A stretch of DNA of 64,000 nt from Pseudomonas gregormendelii (GTDB lineage: Bacteria; Pseudomonadota; Gammaproteobacteria; Pseudomonadales; Pseudomonadaceae), in NCBI RefSeq assembly GCF_017114825.1, contig NZ_JADEVO010000027.1:21032-85031 (forward strand), read 5' to 3'. The notes under the pieces were generated by a model. It had not been told where the DNA came from. It saw only the letters and a program-made list of their open reading frames with translations, and did no database searches. A program made the position numbers and the translations under genes. Positions within the stretch are counted from its first letter, which is position 1. The number at the start of each line of letters is the position of its first letter. This document shows, one piece after another, positions 11,671 through 20,267 of the stretch.

Positions 11671-12300
11671 ATGGCGCGTTCCAAGACAAGCCTTGGCTGG
11701 CTGAAAAGACATGTCAATGATCCCTATGTGAAGCAGGCGCAGAAGGATGGTTACCGCTCGCGTGCGAGCTACAAGCTTCTGGAAGTCCAGGAGAAATACA
11801 GGTTGATCCGTCCGGGTATGAGCGTTGTCGACCTGGGTGCGGCGCCCGGCGGCTGGTCGCAGGTCACCAGTCGGCTGATCGGCGGTCAGGGGCGTCTGAT
11901 CGCTTCGGACATTCTGGAAATGGACAGTATTCCGGACGTGACTTTCATCCAGGGTGACTTCACCCAGGACGAAGTGCTCGCCCAGATCCTTGAAGCCGTG
12001 GGTAATTCGCAGGTGGACCTTGTGATTTCCGATATGGCCCCCAATATGAGTGGTACGCCTGAAGTAGACATGCCAAAAGCCATGTTTCTATGTGAACTGG
12101 CGCTTGATCTGGCGGCCCGGATACTCAAGCCGGGTGGTAATTTCGTGATCAAGGTGTTTCAGGGCGAAGGGTTTGATGCTTACGTGAAGGACGCTCGTCA
12201 GAAATTCGACAAGGTCCAGATGATCAAGCCGGACTCTTCCCGTGGCAGTTCCCGCGAGCAATACATGCTGGCTTGGGGCTATCGCCGTCCTGCCGAGTAA
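11671..12300 (+). CDS. rlmE: 23S rRNA (uridine2552-2'-O)-methyltransferase
   Basis: Methylates U2552 in the A loop of 23S rRNA, using SAM, late in 50S assembly. The 209-residue product has the Rossmann SAM site DLGAAPGGWSQV, a lysine near the N-terminus (YRSRASYKL), SDMAPNMSGTPEVD, and a K at GGNFVIKVFQGEG, together the K-D-K-E tetrad of the RrmJ family. ftsH follows after 188 bp, the same pairing as in E. coli. Confidence 0.96.
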   Translation: MARSKTSLGWLKRHVNDPYVKQAQKDGYRSRASYKLLEVQEKYRLIRPGMSVVDLGAAPGGWSQVTSRLIGGQGRLIASDILEMDSIPDVTFIQGDFTQDEVLAQILEAVGNSQVDLVISDMAPNMSGTPEVDMPKAMFLCELALDLAARILKPGGNFVIKVFQGEGFDAYVKDARQKFDKVQMIKPDSSRGSSREQYMLAWGYRRPAE

Positions 12301-12488
12301 GGTTTTTTAGCGGGTCGATAGGATTTTCGTATTTCGCCCCGCGGGCAATAGCGAATATTGTGTAGAAAGTGTTTCACAAAGGGTTACAGACGGCGCCTGC
12401 CACCGCCGTTCGTAATGTAGTAAGTTAGGCCGGTGAATATCATGCGAAGCGCGCGCCATTAGCGGAGCTTGCTTCAGAGGGTAGTTAA

Positions 12489-14408
12489 TTGAACGATATG
12501 GCAAAGAATCTGATCCTGTGGTTGATCATCGCGGCAGTCCTGGTGACGGTGATGAACAACTTCTCCAGCCCTAACGAGCCGCAGACCCTCAACTATTCCG
12601 ACTTCATCCAGCAGGTCAAGGATGGCAAGGTCGAGCGCGTAGCCGTTGATGGTTATGTCATCACCGGCAAGCGCAGCGATGGCGACAGCTTCAAGACCAT
12701 CCGTCCGGCAATCCAGGACAATGGTCTGATCGGTGACCTCGTGGATAACCACGTCGTTGTCGAGGGCAAGCAGCCTGAGCAGCAAAGCATCTGGACTCAA
12801 CTCCTGGTGGCCAGCTTCCCGATCCTGGTGATCATCGCCGTGTTCATGTTCTTCATGCGCCAGATGCAGGGCGGTGCAGGGGGCAAGGGTGGGCCGATGA
12901 GCTTTGGCAAGAGCAAGGCACGCCTGCTCTCCGAAGATCAGGTCAAGACCACATTGGCTGACGTTGCCGGTTGCGACGAAGCCAAGGAAGAAGTTGGCGA
13001 GCTCGTCGAATTCCTCCGCGATCCGGGCAAGTTCCAGCGCCTGGGCGGTCGCATTCCTCGCGGCGTCCTGATGGTCGGTCCTCCGGGTACCGGTAAAACC
13101 TTGCTGGCCAAGGCGATTGCCGGCGAAGCCAAGGTGCCGTTCTTCACTATTTCCGGTTCCGACTTCGTCGAGATGTTCGTCGGCGTGGGTGCGAGCCGTG
13201 TTCGTGACATGTTCGAGCAGGCCAAAAAGCACGCGCCTTGCATCATCTTCATCGATGAAATCGACGCCGTCGGTCGCCACCGTGGCGCCGGCATGGGTGG
13301 CGGTCACGACGAGCGCGAACAGACTCTCAACCAGTTGCTGGTAGAGATGGACGGCTTCGAAATGAATGACGGCATCATCGTCATCGCCGCGACCAACCGT
13401 CCGGACGTACTGGACCCTGCGTTGCTGCGTCCGGGCCGTTTCGACCGTCAGGTTGTGGTCGGTCTGCCGGATATCCGTGGTCGCGAGCAGATTCTCAAGG
13501 TGCACATGCGCAAAGTGCCAATGGGTGACGATGTCGCTCCTGCGGTGATTGCCCGTGGTACCCCGGGTTTCTCCGGTGCCGACCTGGCCAACCTGGTGAA
13601 CGAAGCGTCGCTGTTCGCTGCCCGTACCGGCAAGCGCGTCGTCGAAATGAAAGAATTCGAGCTGGCCAAGGACAAGATCATGATGGGCGCCGAGCGCAAA
13701 TCCATGGTCATGTCGGAAAAAGAGAAGCAGAACACCGCTTATCACGAAGCCGGCCACGCCATTGTGGGTCGCGTAGTGCCTGAGCATGATCCGGTCTACA
13801 AGGTCTCCATCATCCCGCGCGGTCGTGCGCTGGGTGTGACCATGTTCCTGCCGGAAGAAGATCGCTACAGCCTGTCCAAGCGTGCGCTGATCAGCCAGAT
13901 CTGCTCGCTCTACGGTGGCCGTATCGCTGAAGAGATGACCCTGGGCTTCGACGGTGTCACCACCGGCGCTTCCAACGACATCATGCGTGCCAGCCAGATT
14001 GCGCGGAACATGGTGACCAAGTGGGGCCTGTCGGAAAAACTCGGTCCGTTGATGTACGCCGAAGACGAGGGCGAAGTATTCCTCGGTCGTGGCGGCGGTG
14101 GTCAGAGTGCAAGCTTCTCCGGTGAGACAGCCAAGCTGATCGACTCCGAAGTGCGCAGCATCATTGACCAGTGCTACGGCACCGCCAAGCAGATCCTCAC
14201 GGACAACCGCGACAAGCTTGATGCGATGGCCGATGCGCTGATGAAGTACGAGACGATCGATGCTGAGCAGATCGACGACATCATGGCGGGTCGTACTCCT
14301 CGCGAACCTCGCGACTGGTCGGGTGGTACAGGGACTTCCGGTACTCCTCCGGCAGTACAGGATCCGCGTCCGGAAACACCGATCGGCGGTCCTGCTGCTG
14401 ACGTTTAA
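12489..14408 (+). CDS. ftsH: ATP-dependent zinc metalloprotease FtsH
   Basis: Membrane-anchored AAA+ protease that degrades misfolded membrane proteins and regulators such as LpxC and RpoH. The 639-residue product has TM1 (about 7-24), a periplasmic domain, TM2 (about 100-120), Walker A GPPGTGKT at 197-204, Walker B IIFIDEID, the SRH region and the zinc motif HEAGH at 419-423. The TTG start at 12489 is chosen because the GAGGG ribosome site is about 7 nt upstream; it is too far from the ATG at 12498. Confidence 0.97.
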   Translation: MNDMAKNLILWLIIAAVLVTVMNNFSSPNEPQTLNYSDFIQQVKDGKVERVAVDGYVITGKRSDGDSFKTIRPAIQDNGLIGDLVDNHVVVEGKQPEQQSIWTQLLVASFPILVIIAVFMFFMRQMQGGAGGKGGPMSFGKSKARLLSEDQVKTTLADVAGCDEAKEEVGELVEFLRDPGKFQRLGGRIPRGVLMVGPPGTGKTLLAKAIAGEAKVPFFTISGSDFVEMFVGVGASRVRDMFEQAKKHAPCIIFIDEIDAVGRHRGAGMGGGHDEREQTLNQLLVEMDGFEMNDGIIVIAATNRPDVLDPALLRPGRFDRQVVVGLPDIRGREQILKVHMRKVPMGDDVAPAVIARGTPGFSGADLANLVNEASLFAARTGKRVVEMKEFELAKDKIMMGAERKSMVMSEKEKQNTAYHEAGHAIVGRVVPEHDPVYKVSIIPRGRALGVTMFLPEEDRYSLSKRALISQICSLYGGRIAEEMTLGFDGVTTGASNDIMRASQIARNMVTKWGLSEKLGPLMYAEDEGEVFLGRGGGGQSASFSGETAKLIDSEVRSIIDQCYGTAKQILTDNRDKLDAMADALMKYETIDAEQIDDIMAGRTPREPRDWSGGTGTSGTPPAVQDPRPETPIGGPAADV

Positions 14409-14416
14409 GGTTTGAA

Positions 14417-15268
14417 ATGACTTCTGTTCAGTCCTCAACCCGGTTGCCTTGCGGCAACCGGGTTCTTGATTTGGCCCATACGCATGTCATGGGCATTCTC
14501 AATGTAACTCCCGACTCTTTCTCCGATGGTGGCCGATACAGCCAGCTCGATGCGGCCTTGCGCCATGCCGAAGCGATGGTGGCCGCCGGCGCGACCCTGA
14601 TCGATGTCGGCGGTGAGTCGACCCGGCCGGGTGCCAGGGCGGTTTCTCCGCTGGAGGAGATCGAGCGCGTAGCGCCTATCGTCGAGCGCATCAGCCGCGA
14701 ACTCGATGTGATCATCTCGGTGGATACCTCCACCCCGGCAGTCATGCGCGAAGCCGCGCGGCTGGGGGCCGGGTTGATCAATGATGTGCGCTCCCTGCGT
14801 CGTGAGGGTGCCCTGGATGCCGCGGCAGCCACCGGCTTGCCCGTGTGCCTGATGCATATGCTGGGCGAGCCTGGCGACATGCAGGATGATCCGCATTATC
14901 AGGACGTGACCAAAGAAGTCGGTGAGTTTCTCGCCGAGCGCATGGCCCAGTGTGCGCTGGCTGGAATTCCAGCCGAGCGGATCATCCTGGATCCGGGCTT
15001 CGGCTTCGCCAAAACCCTGCAGCACAATCTAAGCTTGTTCAGGCACATGGAAGCTTTGCATGCCCTGGGGCGCCCCCTGCTGGTCGGGGTTTCGCGCAAG
15101 AGCATGATTGGTCATGCGTTGAATCGCCCGGTCGGGGAGCGCCTGTATGGCGGCCTGGCACTGGCGGCACTGGCGTGCGCCAAGGGAGCGCGTATATTGC
15201 GCGTCCATGATGTAGCCGAAACAGTTGATGTAGTGCGGATGATTACCGCAGTTGAAACAGCCGAATAA
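14417..15268 (+). CDS. folP: Dihydropteroate synthase
   Basis: Condenses p-aminobenzoate with hydroxymethyl-dihydropterin pyrophosphate in folate synthesis; the sulfonamide target. The 283-residue TIM barrel shows GILNVTPDSFSDGGRY, DVGGESTRPGA, the LINDVRSL strand, DPGFGFAKT and GVSRKSMIG, all the classic pterin and pABA binding motifs. The start is 8 bp after ftsH, and glmM follows 17 bp later, indicating an ftsH-folP-glmM operon. Confidence 0.97.
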   Translation: MTSVQSSTRLPCGNRVLDLAHTHVMGILNVTPDSFSDGGRYSQLDAALRHAEAMVAAGATLIDVGGESTRPGARAVSPLEEIERVAPIVERISRELDVIISVDTSTPAVMREAARLGAGLINDVRSLRREGALDAAAATGLPVCLMHMLGEPGDMQDDPHYQDVTKEVGEFLAERMAQCALAGIPAERIILDPGFGFAKTLQHNLSLFRHMEALHALGRPLLVGVSRKSMIGHALNRPVGERLYGGLALAALACAKGARILRVHDVAETVDVVRMITAVETAE

Positions 15269-15285
15269 GAGTGATGGAGCAACTT

Positions 15286-16623
15286 ATGACTAAGAAATAT
15301 TTTGGTACCGACGGCATTCGCGGTCGTGTCGGCGAATACCCTATTACCCCTGACTTCATGCTCAAGCTCGGCTGGGCGGCAGGCATGGCCTTTCGCAAGA
15401 TGGGTGCATGCAAGGTACTGGTGGGCAAGGACACGCGCATTTCCGGATACATGTTTGAGTCGGCGCTGGAAGCTGGCCTGACGTCGGCCGGTGCCGATGT
15501 GATGCTGCTGGGGCCGATGCCGACGCCTGCCATTGCCTATCTGACCCGTACGTTCCATGCGCAAGCCGGGATCGTGATCAGTGCCTCGCACAATCCCCAC
15601 GACGACAACGGCATCAAGTTCTTCTCCGGCAAGGGCACCAAGCTGCCGGATGAAGTCGAACTGATGATTGAAGAGCTGCTCGACACCCCGATGACCGTGG
15701 TTGAATCGAGCAAGATCGGCAAGGTTTCGCGCATCAACGATGCCTCGGGTCGTTACATTGAGTTCTGCAAGAGCAGCGTCCCGACCGGCACCAGCTTTAC
15801 TGGCTTGAAGATCGTGCTCGACTGCGCCCACGGTGCCACCTACAAGGTGGCGCCGAGCGTATTCCGTGAACTGGGGGCTGAAGTCGTAGTGCTCTCCGCC
15901 CAGCCCAACGGCCTGAACATCAATGACAATTGCGGTTCGACCCACATGGGCCAGTTGCAGGCTGCCGTACTGGCCGAGCATGCGGACCTGGGTATCGCCT
16001 TTGATGGCGATGGCGACCGGGTGTTGATGGTCGATCACACCGGGGCCATCGTTGATGGCGACGAGTTGCTCTACATCATTGCCCGCGACCTGCATGAGCG
16101 CGACAAGCTGCAGGGCGGCGTGGTCGGTACCCTGATGAGTAACCTGGGGCTGGAACTGGCACTGGCTGAGCTGTCGATTCCTTTTGTGCGCGCCAATGTC
16201 GGCGACCGGTATGTGATTGCTGACCTGCTCGAGCGCAACTGGTTGGTGGGTGGCGAAAACTCCGGGCATATCGTGTGCTTCAGCCACACCACTACGGGCG
16301 ATGCGATCATTGCGGCGCTGCAAGTGCTGATGGCGCTCAAGACTCGCGCCGAAGGCCTCGCCCAGGCGCGCCAGGCGCTGCGCAAGTGCCCTCAGGTGCT
16401 GATCAATGTGCGTTTTGGCGGCGGCGCCAACCCGCTTGAACATCCGGCAGTCAAGGAGGCCAGCCAGCGCGTTACTGACGCCATGGCGGGTCGTGGACGC
16501 GTGCTGTTGCGCAAGTCCGGTACCGAGCCGCTGGTGCGTGTCATGGTCGAAGGCGAGGACGAAACACAGGTTCGCGGCTACGCCGAAGAGCTGGCAAAGC
16601 TGGTTACTGAAGTTTCTGCCTGA
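15286..16623 (+). CDS. glmM: Phosphoglucosamine mutase
   Basis: Interconverts glucosamine-6-P and glucosamine-1-P for UDP-GlcNAc, peptidoglycan and LPS. The 445-residue alpha-D-phosphohexomutase has the phosphoserine loop ISASHNPHDDNG, the metal loop DGDGDR, the sugar loop GGENSGH and the phosphate loop RKSGTEPLVRVM. The ATG at 15286 (MTKKYFGTDGIRG) is preceded by GGAG; the upstream GTG at 15271 lies before that ribosome site and is unlikely. Confidence 0.97.
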   Translation: MTKKYFGTDGIRGRVGEYPITPDFMLKLGWAAGMAFRKMGACKVLVGKDTRISGYMFESALEAGLTSAGADVMLLGPMPTPAIAYLTRTFHAQAGIVISASHNPHDDNGIKFFSGKGTKLPDEVELMIEELLDTPMTVVESSKIGKVSRINDASGRYIEFCKSSVPTGTSFTGLKIVLDCAHGATYKVAPSVFRELGAEVVVLSAQPNGLNINDNCGSTHMGQLQAAVLAEHADLGIAFDGDGDRVLMVDHTGAIVDGDELLYIIARDLHERDKLQGGVVGTLMSNLGLELALAELSIPFVRANVGDRYVIADLLERNWLVGGENSGHIVCFSHTTTGDAIIAALQVLMALKTRAEGLAQARQALRKCPQVLINVRFGGGANPLEHPAVKEASQRVTDAMAGRGRVLLRKSGTEPLVRVMVEGEDETQVRGYAEELAKLVTEVSA

Positions 16624-16689
16624 ATTCGGCTTGCCAGCCTTGATTGTGTTGGGTAACATCTGCGCCCACTTTGACCGACGAGGTACAGC

Positions 16690-17445
16690 ATGCGTCGCCC
16701 TATGGTAGCTGGTAACTGGAAGATGCACGGTACCCGCGCCAGCGTCGCTGAGCTGATCAACGGCCTGGGTCAACTGGCCTTGCCAAGCGGTGTTGATGTA
16801 GCGGTATTCCCGCCTTGCCTGCATATCAATCAAGTGATTGATGGCTTGAAAGGCCTGCCGATCCAGGTCGGTGCGCAGAATGCTGCGGTGCAAGCCCAGC
16901 AAGGTGCGTTGACCGGTGAGATTGCGCCGAGTCAGTTGGTGGATGCAGGTTGTACCCTGGTTCTTGTTGGACACTCCGAGCGCCGCCAGATCATGGGTGA
17001 GCAGGACGGAACACTGATCCGCAAGTTTGCAGCGGCACAGGCATGTGGCTTGATTCCGGTGTTGTGTGTAGGGGAAACCCTCGAGCAGCGCGAAGCCGGA
17101 AAAACTCTTGAAGTGGTCGGGCGTCAGCTGGGCTGCATCATCGAGGATCTGGGTGTTGGTGTCTTTGCCCAGGCAGTCATTGCTTACGAGCCGGTCTGGG
17201 CCATTGGCACAGGGCTAACGGCTTCGCCGCAACAGGCGCAGGATGTGCATGCAGCCATCCGCGCTCAGTTGGCGGCAGAAAATTCTGAGGTCGCACAAGG
17301 TGTGCGGCTTCTATACGGCGGCAGCGTGAAGGCGGCCAATGCGGTCGAACTGTTCGGCATGCCGGATATCGATGGGGGGCTCATTGGTGGAGCTTCCCTG
17401 AATGCAGATGAGTTCGGTGCGATCATTCGCGCCGCGGGAAACTGA
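16690..17445 (+). CDS. tpiA: Triosephosphate isomerase
   Basis: Interconverts dihydroxyacetone phosphate and glyceraldehyde-3-phosphate. The 251-residue TIM barrel starts MRRPMVAGNWKMHG (substrate Asn and Lys), with catalytic His in VGHSERR, catalytic Glu in AYEPVWAIGTG and the phosphate-binding YGGSVKAAN. secG begins 4 bp after the stop, so the two are probably co-transcribed. Confidence 0.97.
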   Translation: MRRPMVAGNWKMHGTRASVAELINGLGQLALPSGVDVAVFPPCLHINQVIDGLKGLPIQVGAQNAAVQAQQGALTGEIAPSQLVDAGCTLVLVGHSERRQIMGEQDGTLIRKFAAAQACGLIPVLCVGETLEQREAGKTLEVVGRQLGCIIEDLGVGVFAQAVIAYEPVWAIGTGLTASPQQAQDVHAAIRAQLAAENSEVAQGVRLLYGGSVKAANAVELFGMPDIDGGLIGGASLNADEFGAIIRAAGN

Positions 17446-17449
17446 AAAA

Positions 17450-17833
17450 ATGCTGGAAACAGTCGTAGTCGTTTTTCATCTGCTGGGTGCATTGGGCGTA
17501 GTTGCTCTGGTTTTGCTTCAGCAGGGTAAAGGTGCGGATGCTGGTGCGTCTTTCGGAGCAGGTGCTTCAAATACTGTGTTCGGAAGCCAAGGTTCCTCTA
17601 CCTTTCTTAGTAAGTTTACTGCTATACTTGCCGCAGGTTTCTTCATAACCAGCTTAGGGTTAGGTTACTTTGCTAAAGAGAAAGCTCACCAGCTGACTCA
17701 AGTAGGTTTGCCAAATCCAGCAGTGTTGGAAGTGCCAAAGCAACAACCGGCTTCTGATGATGTTCCGGTGCTTCAAGAGCAAAAGTCGGCTACTCCAGCG
17801 ACTGACGTGCCTCCAGCTCAAGAGCAGAAGTAA
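17450..17833 (+). CDS. secG: Preprotein translocase subunit SecG
   Basis: Small SecYEG subunit that aids SecA-driven translocation. The 127-residue product has TM1 (about 2-22), the conserved cytosolic loop LLQQGKGADAGASFGAGASN, TM2 (about 53-73) and a Pro/Gln-rich tail typical of Pseudomonas SecG. The start ATG 17450 lies just after the tpiA stop. Codon use is a little more AT-rich than in its neighbours. A tRNA-Leu gene follows 22 bp later. Confidence 0.93.
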   Translation: MLETVVVVFHLLGALGVVALVLLQQGKGADAGASFGAGASNTVFGSQGSSTFLSKFTAILAAGFFITSLGLGYFAKEKAHQLTQVGLPNPAVLEVPKQQPASDDVPVLQEQKSATPATDVPPAQEQK

Positions 17834-17855
17834 GAAGGGTTTCAAACGTAGTATT

Positions 17856-17941
17856 GCCGAGGTGGTGGAATTGGTAGACACGCAACCTTGAGGTGGTTGT
17901 GCCCATAGGGTGTAGGGGTTCGAGTCCCCTTCTCGGTACCA
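17856..17941 (+). tRNA. tRNA-Leu (GAG)
   Basis: 86-nt class II tRNA with a long variable arm. The acceptor GCCGAGG pairs with the 3' side before ACCA (CCA encoded). The anticodon arm is CAACC-TTGAGGT-GGTTG, giving anticodon GAG, and the T arm carries GGTTCGAGTCC. It sits between secG and the initiator tRNA. Confidence 0.96.
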
Positions 17942-17952
17942 ATTATCAGGAG

Positions 17953-17975
17953 AGCCCGCTGTTGCGGGCTTTCTT
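17953..17975 (+). terminator. Intrinsic terminator after tRNA-Leu
   Basis: AGCCCGC (17953-17959), loop TGTT, GCGGGCT (17964-17970), then TTTCTT. It separates tRNA-Leu from tRNA-fMet. Confidence 0.75.
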
Positions 17976-18037
17976 GTAGGTGGAAGGTTACATTGACCCT
18001 GGAAGGGATCGGTCGTATACTTCCGCCCCAGCTTTGT

Positions 18038-18114
<77 letters not shown>

Positions 18115-18122
18115 GTTTAAAG

Positions 18123-18145
18123 AGCCCCTTTTAAGGGGCTTTTTG
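18123..18145 (+). terminator. Intrinsic terminator after tRNA-fMet
   Basis: AGCCCC, a 6-nt TTTTAA loop, GGGGCT, then TTTTT. It ends the tRNA transcript 9 bp after the CCA. Confidence 0.8.
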
Positions 18146-18189
18146 TTAGCTGGACACTTTCAACGCCGCTGTTCGACGGCGTTTCAAGG

Positions 18190-18212
18190 ATGGGCGTTTC
18201 GCCCATTTTTTT
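18190..18212 (+). terminator. Second intrinsic terminator before rimP
   Basis: ATGGGCG-TTT-CGCCCAT followed by seven Ts, 41 bp upstream of the rimP start. A further weak inverted repeat (AACGCCG/CGGCGTT) lies immediately before it. Two terminators between the tRNA and rimP suggest either full separation or controlled readthrough into the nusA operon. Confidence 0.75.
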
Positions 18213-18252
18213 ATTTTGCACAGCATGCACATACATGCACGAGGGGGTTCAG

Positions 18253-18711
18253 GTGTCGAGCAAGCTAGAAGAGTTGCAGGCCTTGCTGGCCCCGGTGGTC
18301 GTGGCCCTAGGCTATGAATGCTGGGGTATTGAGTTTTCGGCTCAAGGTCGCCACTCAATGTTGCGCGTTTATATTGATAAAGAGGGCGGTGTGCTGGTGG
18401 ACGACTGCGCCATTGTCAGCCGTCAGATCAGTGGTGTCCTGGACGTTGAAGATCCAATCGCCGTTGAATACACCCTCGAAGTTTCCTCGCCTGGCATGGA
18501 ACGCCCGCTGTTCACTATTGAGCAGTTTGCAAAATTTGCCGGTGAACAAGTGAAGATCAAGCTGCGCTCGCCTTTTGAAGGACGACGCAACTTTCAGGGC
18601 CTTCTGCGCGGTGTAGAAGAGCAGGACGTCGTGGTGCAGGTAGAAGACCATGAGTTCCTGTTGCCGATCGATATGATCGACAAGGCCAACATTATTCCCA
18701 GTTTTGACTGA
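18253..18711 (+). CDS. rimP: Ribosome maturation factor RimP
   Basis: Needed for 30S assembly, especially around S12. The 152-residue product has the N-terminal alpha/beta domain (GYECWGIEFSAQGRHSMLRVYID) and the C-terminal SH3-like barrel. The start is GTG 18253: GAGGGGG lies 5-11 nt before it and the N-terminus matches Pseudomonas homologues. An in-frame ATG six codons upstream lies before this ribosome site, and the frame is open to 18190 in the terminator. nusA follows after 47 bp. Confidence 0.94.
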   Translation: MSSKLEELQALLAPVVVALGYECWGIEFSAQGRHSMLRVYIDKEGGVLVDDCAIVSRQISGVLDVEDPIAVEYTLEVSSPGMERPLFTIEQFAKFAGEQVKIKLRSPFEGRRNFQGLLRGVEEQDVVVQVEDHEFLLPIDMIDKANIIPSFD

Positions 18712-18758
18712 GACGCGGATCCCGCGGATCCAATGGCTTGCGAAAGGCGAGGCGTACG

Positions 18759-20240
18759 ATGAGCAAAGAAGTACTGCTGGTTGTTGAGTCGGTATCCAAT
18801 GAAAAGGGCGTACCGGCAAACGTAATTTTTGAAGCGCTGGAGCTGGCTCTGGCCACTGCTACCAAGAAGCGTTTCGAGGACGAAGTCGATCTGCGTGTGG
18901 AAATCAATCGCCACACCGGTGCCTATGAGACTTTCCGTCGCTGGACGGTAGTCGAAGAAGCGGACCTGGACGATCCGGCTATCGAAACCTGGCCAAGCAA
19001 GGTTGCTGAAACGCATCCTGGTGCTCAGGTCGGTGACGTAGTCGAAGAAAAGATCGAGTCCATCGAGTTCGGCCGTATCGCTGCACAGACCGCCAAGCAG
19101 GTCATTGTGCAAAAAGTTCGCGAAGCCGAGCGCGCTCAAGTCGTTGATGCTTATCGCGAGCGCCTGGGAGAAATCATCTCCGGCACCGTGAAGAAAGTGA
19201 CCCGCGACAACGTGATCGTCGACCTGGGCAACAACGCAGAAGCGTTGCTGGCTCGTGAAGACATCATCTCCCGCGAAACTTTCCGGGTTGGCGTGCGCTT
19301 GCGTGCGCTGCTCAAGGAAATCCGCACCGAGAACCGCGGCCCGCAGTTGATCCTGTCGCGTACCGCGCCGGAAATGCTGATCGAGTTGTTCCGCATCGAA
19401 GTGCCGGAAATCGCTGAAGGCCTGATCGAAGTAATGGCTGCATCCCGTGACCCGGGTTCGCGTGCCAAGATCGCGGTCCGTTCCAAGGACAAACGCATCG
19501 ACCCGCAGGGCGCTTGCATTGGTATGCGCGGTTCGCGCGTCCAGGCAGTGTCGGGCGAGTTGGGCGGCGAGCGTGTGGATATCGTCCTGTGGGACGACAA
19601 CCCGGCTCAGTTCGTGATCAACGCCATGTCCCCGGCTGAGGTTGCGGCAATTATCGTTGACGAAGATGCCCATGCAATGGACATCGCCGTTGGCGCAGAC
19701 AATCTGGCTCAGGCCATCGGTCGCGGAGGTCAGAACGTGCGTCTGGCCAGCCAGTTGACTGGCTGGACCCTGAACGTGATGACCGAATCGGACATCCAGG
19801 CTAAGCAGCAAGCAGAAACCGGCGACATCCTGCGCAACTTCATCGACGAGCTGGAAGTCGACGAAGACCTGGCACAGGTGCTGGTAGATGAAGGCTTCAC
19901 CAGCCTGGAAGAGATTGCCTACGTACCGGTGGAGGAAATGCTCAACATCGATGGCTTTGACGAAGAAACCGTCAACGAGCTTCGCGCTCGTGCCAAGGAT
20001 CGTTTGTTGACCAAAGCCATCGCTACTGAGGAAAAGCTGGCAGACGCCCATCCGGCCGAAGACCTGCTCTCGCTTGAGGGTATGGACAAGGATTTGGCGA
20101 TGGAACTGGCGGTGCGCGGCGTAATTACCCGCGAAGACCTGGCCGAGCAGTCTATTGACGATCTGCTCGACATCGACGGCATTGACGATGATCGTGCCGG
20201 CAAGTTGATCATGGCCGCCCGAGCCCATTGGTTCGAGTAA
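18759..20240 (+). CDS. nusA: Transcription termination/antitermination factor NusA
   Basis: Binds RNA polymerase and modulates pausing, termination and antitermination. The 493-residue product has the N-terminal RNAP-binding domain (1-130), S1 (EIISGTVKKVTRDNVIVDLG), KH1 and KH2 (IGMRGSRVQAVSGELGGE; AIGRGGQNVRLASQLTGW) and two acidic C-terminal helix-hairpin-helix repeats (about 365-490), as in E. coli. The start is ATG 18759 (MSKEVLLVVESV), 7 codons inside the longest open frame. infB follows after 27 bp. Confidence 0.97.
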   Translation: MSKEVLLVVESVSNEKGVPANVIFEALELALATATKKRFEDEVDLRVEINRHTGAYETFRRWTVVEEADLDDPAIETWPSKVAETHPGAQVGDVVEEKIESIEFGRIAAQTAKQVIVQKVREAERAQVVDAYRERLGEIISGTVKKVTRDNVIVDLGNNAEALLAREDIISRETFRVGVRLRALLKEIRTENRGPQLILSRTAPEMLIELFRIEVPEIAEGLIEVMAASRDPGSRAKIAVRSKDKRIDPQGACIGMRGSRVQAVSGELGGERVDIVLWDDNPAQFVINAMSPAEVAAIIVDEDAHAMDIAVGADNLAQAIGRGGQNVRLASQLTGWTLNVMTESDIQAKQQAETGDILRNFIDELEVDEDLAQVLVDEGFTSLEEIAYVPVEEMLNIDGFDEETVNELRARAKDRLLTKAIATEEKLADAHPAEDLLSLEGMDKDLAMELAVRGVITREDLAEQSIDDLLDIDGIDDDRAGKLIMAARAHWFE

Positions 20241-20267
20241 TTAGGCGCGGCCTGAGGAGAGAAGTGC

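Noticed and set aside
12474..14438. 654-codon open frame antisense to ftsH
   Set aside because: Coding shadow of ftsH; composition is His/Gln/Val-rich as in other antisense shadows.
15112..16974. 620-codon frame antisense to glmM
   Set aside because: Coding shadow; the plus strand carries all catalytic motifs of GlmM.
18190..18252. Upstream start of rimP
   Set aside because: The first codons would lie in the terminator hairpin; the GTG at 18253 has an ideal ribosome site.
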